A stretch of DNA of 64,000 nucleotides, from positions 1-64,000 of the forward strand of contig CALISO010000051.1 of NCBI GenBank assembly GCA_938041445.1, written 5' to 3'. The position numbers and the translations under genes were made by a program. Positions 41,388 to 49,145 of the stretch are shown here, one piece after another. The notes under the pieces are model-generated. The model saw only the letters and a list, made by a program, of their open reading frames with translations. It was not told where the DNA came from and ran no database searches. Source of the stretch: an uncultured Saprospiraceae bacterium (GTDB lineage Bacteria > Bacteroidota > Bacteroidia > Chitinophagales > Saprospiraceae). The first letter of the stretch is position 1. Each line of letters begins with the position of its first letter.

Positions 41388-42491
41388 TTACGAAACCAAC
41401 GCAAGAGTCCCACCTTTACCAAATTGCTTTAAAACCTGTAAGTGAGATTGAATAGCTTGCATAAGTCTTTTGTGCTCATAATACGGTAGTCCAAAGTCAG
41501 CAACTGTCTCTCGAACTATTTTTGCAATCTGCGGATAATGGACATGGCATATATTAGGAAATAAGTGATGTTCAATTTGATGATTCAAACCACCACTAAT
41601 CCAAGTGATGAATTTACTCTGAGTACTGAAATTGGCTGTTGTCAATAATTGGTGGATGGCCCAAGTATTCTCTACTGAACCGGCCTGATGAGTCACCGCA
41701 TGATGGTGCTCTGGACCTTCAACCACATGGGCAAGTTGAAAGATGGTAGTAATATATACTCCTGCAAAAAAATGCATCAACATAAATCCTAGTATAACGA
41801 TATACCAATCAACACCAAGAATAATTGGTAGCCCAATCACAGCAAATACATAGAGACCCTTACCTAAAATCATCTTTACCGATTCCTTAGTTGGATGAAA
41901 GCCATTTTTCAGAGTAAGACCTTCTCTATTGTAGTTGACTAATTGCTTAAAGTCTTTATAAAACACCCAGCTTACTGTGGCTAAAGAGTAAATCACCAAG
42001 GCGTACATATGTTGAAATTGGTGATAGCGCTTCCATTTCCCATGAGGCGATAAACGCAAAAATGGTTTGTCATCAATGTCCTCATCAATCTCATACATAT
42101 TGGTGTAAGTATGGTGGAGGACGTTGTGTTGAATTTTCCATGTAAAGGCACTACCACCAACTGCATTGAGTGAGTAGCTCAAAAGTTTATTAACAAATTT
42201 ATTGGTTGAGTAAGACCCATGGTTTGCATCATGCATGATACATAAGCCTATCCCTGACATCCCCATCCCCATCAGCAGGTAGGCCAATACTATCCACCAC
42301 CCTGTGAGAAGACTACTAAGTATGATTATCAAAGGGATAAAATACAAGCCTAGAAAGACAGCAGTCTTAGTATACATTCTAATATTGCCAGTTCTTCTAA
42401 GATGATTGGTCTGAAAGTATTGGTTCACACGAGTATTCAGAGTCCTGAAAAAGCCGTCTGGCAAACTCTTGCTAAATTTTAAATGCGACAT
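41388..42491 (-). CDS. Fatty acid desaturase / acyl-CoA desaturase
   Basis: Three His boxes: 'HDANHG', 'HNVLHHTYTN', 'GLNHQIEHHLFP'. Confidence 0.93.
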   Translation of the reverse strand: MSHLKFSKSLPDGFFRTLNTRVNQYFQTNHLRRTGNIRMYTKTAVFLGLYFIPLIIILSSLLTGWWIVLAYLLMGMGMSGIGLCIMHDANHGSYSTNKFVNKLLSYSLNAVGGSAFTWKIQHNVLHHTYTNMYEIDEDIDDKPFLRLSPHGKWKRYHQFQHMYALVIYSLATVSWVFYKDFKQLVNYNREGLTLKNGFHPTKESVKMILGKGLYVFAVIGLPIILGVDWYIVILGFMLMHFFAGVYITTIFQLAHVVEGPEHHHAVTHQAGSVENTWAIHQLLTTANFSTQSKFITWISGGLNHQIEHHLFPNICHVHYPQIAKIVRETVADFGLPYYEHKRLMQAIQSHLQVLKQFGKGGTLALVS

Positions 42492-42533
42492 GCTCTATTT
42501 AAATGTTGATTGTGCTGAATGAGATTTGCTCAG

Positions 42534-43781
42534 TTATTTTTCTTCTATTGATTTTTTGATCCCAAGTGCAATGGCTTTGGCCAAAAGAGGAGGAACTGCA
42601 TTTCCGATTTGCACCATTTGCTTTCCCTTTGCGCCTTTAAAAATAAAGTCATCTGGAAAAGATTGCAGTCTAGCCATTTCTCTTACTGTAATGACTCTAG
42701 GCTCTATGGGATGAATATTGACTCCTCCGTGATTTTCCTTGATTGTACAGCTTGCTTCGTTCCAAGGACACTTCTTCCATGAATCGGAATAGTTATCATA
42801 AAGGCTTTTGCCTTCGGGCACAGCAGCCAATCTGATTTTCATTTCCTCTTTATGCTTTGTTCTGATGTGATTAATGTCCTTATTATCCTCTACAGTAATC
42901 AGGTCACTGATCGCTTCTCTAGTGGTAATGTAGGATCCTTCCTCTAGAAGCGGTGATGGGTGATAATTATTCTTCTCAATTCTATTTGCAATGAATATGA
43001 TTCTTTCTCTTTTCTGAGGAACATAGTAATCTGCTGAGTTCAGGACGGTAACATTGACCTCATAGCCCAATTCCTTAATGTCTCTTTTGATCTTGTCCTC
43101 GACTTTTCCTTTGAGCATTGAACGCAAACCTTTGACATTCTCGGCGACTATATACTGGGGTCGCAACTCATTGATAATTTCTAACATATCCTTGTACAGT
43201 GAGTTTCTAGGATCTTCTACAATCCTACTACCTGACATACTAAAGCCTTGACATGGAAAACCACCAGAAAGTACAGTCAAATCTTTGCCTTTCAGCTTAT
43301 TCTTCACCGTATCAATAAATTGTTTCTTGACTTCGGTACTAGTAATATCTCCTTCGATTAATGGATGTTCAAAGTTGTGGCGATAAGTCATTCCTGCTTC
43401 CTTGAACCAATCCAAACCTGCTACTTGATTGAATCCTGCCATTTCGAAACCCTTAGCCATACCACCAGCACCACAAAACAAATCTGCAGAAGAAAACTTA
43501 TTGGGCTTAATATTCTCCCATTCATCGGAAATATCTATCCAATTAACTATGTCTGTTTTAGTAGACTTACGAGTACTGGACTTGACGACTTCTTTGGGTT
43601 CTACCTCGTGCAACGAAAGGTTAATGAAATGCTGAAGCTCACTTTCTTCAATACGATGAACACCACCAATCTTATTTGACTTAAGCTTACCAGAATGAAT
43701 GTATCTTCTTACTGATTTTTGCGAAACATTGAGCTTTGCAGCGACATCTTCGATTCGGAGCATTTTAGTGATAGTGTCCAT
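42534..43781 (-). CDS. DNA (cytosine-5-)-methyltransferase with N-terminal excisionase/MerR-type HTH
   Basis: HTH 'MLRIEDVAAKLNVSQKSVRRYIHSGKLKSNKIGGVHRIEESEL'; m5C motifs I 'DLFCGAGGMAKGF', IV 'GGFPCQGFS', VI 'AENVKG', VIII 'QKRERIIFIA', IX 'RVITVREMARLQSFPD', X 'QIGNAVPPLLAKAI'. Confidence 0.95.
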   Translation of the reverse strand: MDTITKMLRIEDVAAKLNVSQKSVRRYIHSGKLKSNKIGGVHRIEESELQHFINLSLHEVEPKEVVKSSTRKSTKTDIVNWIDISDEWENIKPNKFSSADLFCGAGGMAKGFEMAGFNQVAGLDWFKEAGMTYRHNFEHPLIEGDITSTEVKKQFIDTVKNKLKGKDLTVLSGGFPCQGFSMSGSRIVEDPRNSLYKDMLEIINELRPQYIVAENVKGLRSMLKGKVEDKIKRDIKELGYEVNVTVLNSADYYVPQKRERIIFIANRIEKNNYHPSPLLEEGSYITTREAISDLITVEDNKDINHIRTKHKEEMKIRLAAVPEGKSLYDNYSDSWKKCPWNEASCTIKENHGGVNIHPIEPRVITVREMARLQSFPDDFIFKGAKGKQMVQIGNAVPPLLAKAIALGIKKSIEEK

Positions 43782-43783
43782 AC

Positions 43784-43801
43784 TTGTCCAATTTTGGGCA
43801 A
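43784..43801. promoter_or_regulatory. Near-palindrome just upstream of the methyltransferase start, overlapping a TATATTTG -7-like element
   Basis: TTGTCCAA-TT-TTGGGCAA (one mismatch between arms); minus-strand TATATTTG at 43799-43806. Confidence 0.5.
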
Positions 43802-43808
43802 ATATAGC

Positions 43809-44465
43809 CTAAACAATCATATAGTGGAAATCATTATCTGTGTTTTCAATGATAAATATACACTTTGCAGTGACTGATTTATATTTAACAAGTTTGAGTG
43901 CTGAGTCGCTCAACAATTGATTGAAATCCTGATAGGCTGCATTCTTTAAATCCCAATGACATCTCAAAAATCTACTACGATCATTGTTCCTAAATGAGTG
44001 GTGTACGATAAAGAGTCGGTTTTGGATATTGTACCTCACGCCTCTACTTTGCTTTTCATAGTAAAACTTGATTAACTCTGATTCACACTCTTGATTAACC
44101 ACTAAATCTTTTCGCAATGATTGAGGAACGACAGTACCTTTTACATCGAATTGTATAGAGTCATTAAATTCGACATCCCAAGTCTGATCTTTGTGATCTG
44201 GATTCTTTCTTACATTTTCTAAATTGTAAAAAAGGTATTCGTCAACTTGGGAGCACTTCCATAAAAACCAGCGGTATCTAAAATAATCTTGCTCTTCAAA
44301 AGATAATCCAGATATCGCACTCTCAAGTGAATCTCTGCTTCTGCAAGCAAACATGTTAACCTTGCTATCACACCTATCATTCTGCACTTTACCCCAATTT
44401 AGAGGTATCACTTTGGATAGACTTTGTAATTCCTTACTCAATATGGCGAAGTCACTATATGTCAT
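43809..44465 (-). CDS. Putative PD-(D/E)XK-type nuclease-like protein of a restriction-modification-like operon
   Basis: 'TWDVEFNDSIQFDVKGTVVP' resembles a D...DxK core; start overlaps the upstream gene's stop by 4 nt (ATGA). Family not recognised. Confidence 0.5.
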   Translation of the reverse strand: MTYSDFAILSKELQSLSKVIPLNWGKVQNDRCDSKVNMFACRSRDSLESAISGLSFEEQDYFRYRWFLWKCSQVDEYLFYNLENVRKNPDHKDQTWDVEFNDSIQFDVKGTVVPQSLRKDLVVNQECESELIKFYYEKQSRGVRYNIQNRLFIVHHSFRNNDRSRFLRCHWDLKNAAYQDFNQLLSDSALKLVKYKSVTAKCIFIIENTDNDFHYMIV

Positions 44466-45877
44466 CGATTCAAACTTAGAAGGTTACCAAAATTAAATCT
44501 AAATTTTAATGAATTTCTTGCGGTATGGATCTGAAATTCTCCAATAGACACTTTCTTGGACACTCCATACTTGATTGTCACACTACTCTTTTCTGTAAAG
44601 TCATTACTATAATCAATCAATTCTGAGTCAAAACATATCCCTTCTAACTCTGATTTACTAATAAGTGCGGATGAGATATTGCTTTCACTTAAATATCTGG
44701 ACCAAAGTACATAGTCACATTCATTCAAGAATCTCACATACTCCTTGAGAAGTAGAGATACTATATTCCTATTTCTAACAAGCTCTCGAAACTTACCTTC
44801 ATCAATGTTACCTTCATACCAACCTCGCTCAGAGAAATACAAGTCAAATGTCTTGGGCGATGGTTGACCTATTTCTGGTGGGCAAACCTTGTAGGATTTC
44901 GACTTATTGGTTTTGACTGAAAGTGAATGATCATCTTCAAGATAAAAATCAACCCCACTTTTACTACTGCTTCCTCTTGCCCTCTTTGCTGTGCCAGCAT
45001 ACTTGATAGGCGCTAATGGAAACAATTTCTTGCGATTATTACCATAGTGACTTTTTAAGGACTCTAATATTTCTTGGTCTGAGTTATTGATAAGTCTATC
45101 ACTATCATTTCCAGGATCAAGATTGAAAATTTTGCAAATAGCCAGTTCTGCAGTATCGCCTAGAGTTGAATTATTAATGACTTTTTCCTTCTTCAAAAGT
45201 TCTGGAAAATTGTCACGGTGCAGTCTAATTTTAAAACCACTTCTATTGGCGTGCAATTGAAGTTCTAGGACAGTTTTACCTTTAAATTTTACTGTATTGG
45301 ATTCATTCCAAGTCTCTTCAGTAGCCTTTGTAAATGAAAAATCCTTGAAGTCATAGGTTAAATCTGCTAAATCCTCTCGCTTCAGAATCTCATACCTATA
45401 GGTTGCATTCTCACGATAAAACCAGCAGTTATAGTCACTAACTATCGCATAGTCAACTACTATTGGAAGTATTTCATTAATCTTGGATAAACAGAAATGT
45501 CTAAAGTTACTCCGGTCAATTACCTTGGAATATAGATCACCAAAAAAATGGTTAAACGTTTCGTTACCCGCTTGTCCTACAACCTTTGGTGCAAACATTT
45601 TTCCTTTCCCTTTAAAGGTTCTTACAGAAAACGTTTCATCATTATCAAGTAAAAAATTATGAGGGCATCTTTTGATGTAAGGTGATGTGAACTGCGTTGA
45701 AGAAGTGAGATATTCAATGGGCTTGGGTTTCCCTTTGAATATACTGTCAATGATGTTAGACTTCAGGAATGATGAGAGCAAGTCTTGATCTACCCGACTT
45801 ATGGAAATGTCATTTACAATCTCAAATTGCTTGCAGATTGCATATTGAAATGTCATTCCAAAAGTTTCATTATTCAT
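44462..45877 (-). CDS. Putative restriction endonuclease with tandem-duplicated nuclease-like domain
   Basis: Internal duplication: 'HNFLLDNDETFSVRTFKGKGKMFAPKVVGQAGNETFNHFF' vs 'VDFYLEDDHSLSVKTNKSKSYKVCPPEIGQPSPKTFDLYF', and 'ELQLHANRSGFKIRL' vs 'EFQIHTARNSLKFRF'. Operon with a C5 MTase. Confidence 0.55.
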   Translation of the reverse strand: MNNETFGMTFQYAICKQFEIVNDISISRVDQDLLSSFLKSNIIDSIFKGKPKPIEYLTSSTQFTSPYIKRCPHNFLLDNDETFSVRTFKGKGKMFAPKVVGQAGNETFNHFFGDLYSKVIDRSNFRHFCLSKINEILPIVVDYAIVSDYNCWFYRENATYRYEILKREDLADLTYDFKDFSFTKATEETWNESNTVKFKGKTVLELQLHANRSGFKIRLHRDNFPELLKKEKVINNSTLGDTAELAICKIFNLDPGNDSDRLINNSDQEILESLKSHYGNNRKKLFPLAPIKYAGTAKRARGSSSKSGVDFYLEDDHSLSVKTNKSKSYKVCPPEIGQPSPKTFDLYFSERGWYEGNIDEGKFRELVRNRNIVSLLLKEYVRFLNECDYVLWSRYLSESNISSALISKSELEGICFDSELIDYSNDFTEKSSVTIKYGVSKKVSIGEFQIHTARNSLKFRFNFGNLLSLNR

Positions 45878-45988
45878 TTCAAGTTATTTTTACCAATTTA
45901 CGATTTTCCTATTTTATTCTCATTAATATTCTTATTGCAGGATTATGTATTTTCGTCCTAATTGATTTAAAACTAAAACCGCAACGTA

Positions 45989-46855
45989 TTGAAACTTTAC
46001 TCAACCAGACTCCATCTCTTATTATGCCTACAGATATTGTGTTTTGTTGCTTGCAATAATGAAGACACACCTGCTGAAGTAGAAGAAGAGGAGGAACAAG
46101 AAGTCATAATTGGAGAATGGGAGCTTTCCTTTGAGGAAGATTTCTCTGGAGATTTATCCCTTTGGAATATTTGGGAAGGTGGTGCCTTCAATGAAGAAAT
46201 TCAGTTGTACCGAGAAAATCAACTTTCTATAAGCAATGGTATACTCACAATCACAGCACAACGAGATAATGTAAATGGAGCGACTAATCCATTTGACGCT
46301 ACACCTAAGAGTTTCGAATATGTCTCCGCGAGAATTGAAAGTAAAGAGCTGTTCGGGCCAACATTGGTAAATGGCAATAGAGAAATCCGGATGATGGCAA
46401 GCATCAAACTACCTTCTGGAAATGGTATGTGGCCTGCTTTTTGGTCATATGGAGATCCTTGGCCGACACAGGGAGAGATTGATATCTTAGAAGCACGAGG
46501 AAGTACACCTTTAGAATTCCAGTCTAACCTATTTTATGGCCCAACTGCCAACATTAATGTCAATCAAGGAAATGAGAAAGTATACGATATTGGACAAAAC
46601 TTGACAGAAGAATTCCATATTTACGAAATGATTTGGACCGCCAATTCGATACAAATACTATTTGATGGGCAAGTCCAACATACCTATTTAGCTGACTCTA
46701 ATAACAACATCAGCAATATGCTCAATAAGCAGCAAATGGTGGTGTTAAATACCGCTGTCGGTGGATTATTCTTCTCTAATAACAATCAAGACTCTGCAAA
46801 TTATGCAGATACAGCCACGATGGAAGTAGACTGGGTAAAAGTCTACAGTAGGTAA
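45989..46855 (+). CDS. Glycoside hydrolase family 16 (laminarinase-like) lipoprotein
   Basis: 'WPAFWSYGDPWPTQGEIDILEARG' GH16 catalytic motif E-I-D-I-x-E; lipobox 'LQILCFVACNN'; TTG start. Confidence 0.93.
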   Translation: MKLYSTRLHLLLCLQILCFVACNNEDTPAEVEEEEEQEVIIGEWELSFEEDFSGDLSLWNIWEGGAFNEEIQLYRENQLSISNGILTITAQRDNVNGATNPFDATPKSFEYVSARIESKELFGPTLVNGNREIRMMASIKLPSGNGMWPAFWSYGDPWPTQGEIDILEARGSTPLEFQSNLFYGPTANINVNQGNEKVYDIGQNLTEEFHIYEMIWTANSIQILFDGQVQHTYLADSNNNISNMLNKQQMVVLNTAVGGLFFSNNNQDSANYADTATMEVDWVKVYSR

Positions 46856-46864
46856 TTCTAGGTA

Positions 46865-48166
46865 TTATACTCTACCTAACAAGTAACCTTTAAAATCTTC
46901 ATACCTATTGCTGAGTCCTGTTGCTGTTTTTTGCTTATCACTTAGCTTTTCTAGTCTTTGAGGAATATCAATATTTTGATCGAGAGCTGACTCTACCGTA
47001 TCTAGAAATTTAGCTGGATGAGCAGTCTCAAGAACTGTCACATGAGTATCACTTGATGCTGACTTGAGATACTCTTTTGCTGCTAGGAACCCAACTGCAC
47101 CATGTGGATCAGCTACATACTTGGTCTGGGTATAGATATCTGCCATCTCCGTTGTTGTTGAATCATCGGAATAGTGATATCCCACAATATCAGAAGTAAT
47201 TGCGTTATGATTCGATTGATAGAGCTCTTGTATTCTCACAAAATTTGATGGAGCTCCTACATCCATTGCGTTAGATAATGTAGCAATAGATGGTTGTGGA
47301 TTATATGTTCCTGTAGACAAGTATTCAGGTACTACTTTGTTGGCATTAGTAGCAGCAATAAACTTAGAGATATTGAGTCCCATTTTCTTGGCTAGTAATC
47401 CAGCTGTAAGATTACCAAAATTACCACTTGGAATACAAAAGACATTTTGCTGACTACTATCCAACTGTTTCATTGCTTCAAAGTAATAGAAAGACTGCGG
47501 AATCAGTCGTGCAATATTTATTGAATTAGCTGAACTCAAGTTATACTTACTATTGAGATCATCATCTAGGAAGGCAGTCTTGACGATTGCTTGGCAGTCA
47601 TCAAAACTTCCTAAAATCTCACAAGCTGAAATATTTCCACCTAATGTGGTCAATTGTTTTTCTTGGAGAGGACTTACCCTCCCTGATGGATACAAGATGA
47701 TGACCTCGATACCAGGAGTGTTGTGAAATCCAGCAGCAACGGCTCCACCTGTATCGCCACTTGTCGCAACCAATATTGTAAGTGGATCATTGGAGTCCTT
47801 AGTAAAGTATGACATCAATTGAGCCATATACCTTGCACCAAAATCTTTAAAGGCTAGTGAAGGTCCATGCCATAACTCGAGTGAAGATATGTTGTCATAG
47901 ACTGGTACTACTGGCGCTTCAAAGTTGATTGCATTCTCGCAAATCTGCCATAAATCCCAATTATCAATTGTCTCACCAAATAAATTCTTAGACACTTGAA
48001 ATGCGATCTCAACAAAAGAAAAATGATCTAAATTATCCAAAAAGGCTTGAGGCAATCTTGGAATATCTGCTGGCATATACAACCCATTATCCACTGCTAG
48101 TGACTTGAGGACTGCTTCCTTTAGATCAACCGTATTATTCTTATTGTTTGTGCTGTATAGTTGCAT
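46865..48166 (-). CDS. thrC: Threonine synthase
   Basis: 'MQLYSTNNKNNTVDLKEAVLKSLAVDNGLYMP', 'GPSLAFKDFGARYMAQL', 'ATSGDTGGAVAAGF'. Confidence 0.96.
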   Translation of the reverse strand: MQLYSTNNKNNTVDLKEAVLKSLAVDNGLYMPADIPRLPQAFLDNLDHFSFVEIAFQVSKNLFGETIDNWDLWQICENAINFEAPVVPVYDNISSLELWHGPSLAFKDFGARYMAQLMSYFTKDSNDPLTILVATSGDTGGAVAAGFHNTPGIEVIILYPSGRVSPLQEKQLTTLGGNISACEILGSFDDCQAIVKTAFLDDDLNSKYNLSSANSINIARLIPQSFYYFEAMKQLDSSQQNVFCIPSGNFGNLTAGLLAKKMGLNISKFIAATNANKVVPEYLSTGTYNPQPSIATLSNAMDVGAPSNFVRIQELYQSNHNAITSDIVGYHYSDDSTTTEMADIYTQTKYVADPHGAVGFLAAKEYLKSASSDTHVTVLETAHPAKFLDTVESALDQNIDIPQRLEKLSDKQKTATGLSNRYEDFKGYLLGRV

Positions 48167-48210
48167 CTGTAATTATCGTTTACGTAGAGATTCCTTAAGT
48201 TCGATTGTAT

Positions 48211-49143
48211 CTATCCAATCACTTTTGCACCTTCTGTATTTACTTTAGACGTAAAAATATCGGCCTTAATCCTATTTTCCTCTAAGTATTGAGCAAACTG
48301 TTCTAGGATGTTATCCGCTGTATCCTTTCCTTTACACAAGGCAAACATTGATGGACCAGCTCCACTAATACTAAACCCAAGAGCACCATTATTCAAAGCG
48401 ATCTCCTTGTAATCATAAAACCCAGATATTAAATGAGCACGCTGTGGCTCAATAATTACATCTGTAAGTGATTGGCCTATCTTGTCATAATTAGACTCAT
48501 AACATCCAGCAATAAATGTTGCGATATTACCAGTCTGAGCAATCATATTTAAGAGAGATACATTCTCACTTAAAATTGCTCTTGATTCACTTGTCAGCAC
48601 CTCGATATGAGGATAGACCATAGAAAGATATAAATCAGAAGGCACCGGTATCTGGGTAATTTCAAGTGTTTCATTTGACCTGATCAATATAATACCACCT
48701 AGCAGACTTGGGGCAACATTATCCGCATGATAGGCTCCATCAGCTTTTTGCTCCCCCTCCACACAGAACTTTAGCAAGTCTTCTTTACCGACTGGTTGGC
48801 CTAGATAGGCATTGACTCCAAAAACTCCTGCCACTGCACTTGCTGCACTACTCCCAAGCCCTGTCCCCATTGCCATCTTTTTATGAATTTCCATTTCAAT
48901 TGGCAATTGATCCTTGCCGATGGACCTCAAATATTGTAATGCAGCAAAGCCAGCCGTATTCTTCTCAATGTCATACGGTAATTTACCTCCATCACCTGTA
49001 ATCTTTGATATTGTCAACCCAGGTTTAGTCCCAATCTTGACGACTACTTCATCACCGGGTGACTCCAAAGCTAAGCCAAGAATATCATATCCTACGGCAA
49101 GATTGGCTACAGATGCTGGCGCAAATACACGTACTTGTTTCAT
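48211..49143 (-). CDS. thrB: Homoserine kinase
   Basis: 'VRVFAPASVANLAVGYDILGLAL', 'KKMAMGTGLGSSAASAVAG' GHMP kinase motif, 'GFSISGAGPSMFAL'. Confidence 0.96.
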   Translation of the reverse strand: MKQVRVFAPASVANLAVGYDILGLALESPGDEVVVKIGTKPGLTISKITGDGGKLPYDIEKNTAGFAALQYLRSIGKDQLPIEMEIHKKMAMGTGLGSSAASAVAGVFGVNAYLGQPVGKEDLLKFCVEGEQKADGAYHADNVAPSLLGGIILIRSNETLEITQIPVPSDLYLSMVYPHIEVLTSESRAILSENVSLLNMIAQTGNIATFIAGCYESNYDKIGQSLTDVIIEPQRAHLISGFYDYKEIALNNGALGFSISGAGPSMFALCKGKDTADNILEQFAQYLEENRIKADIFTSKVNTEGAKVIG

Positions 49144-49145
49144 GA

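Noticed and set aside
41216-41422. 68-aa minus-strand ORF between the desaturase and the Ddl fusion
   Set aside because: Overlaps the desaturase 3' end, has no recognisable features, and is compatible with chance.
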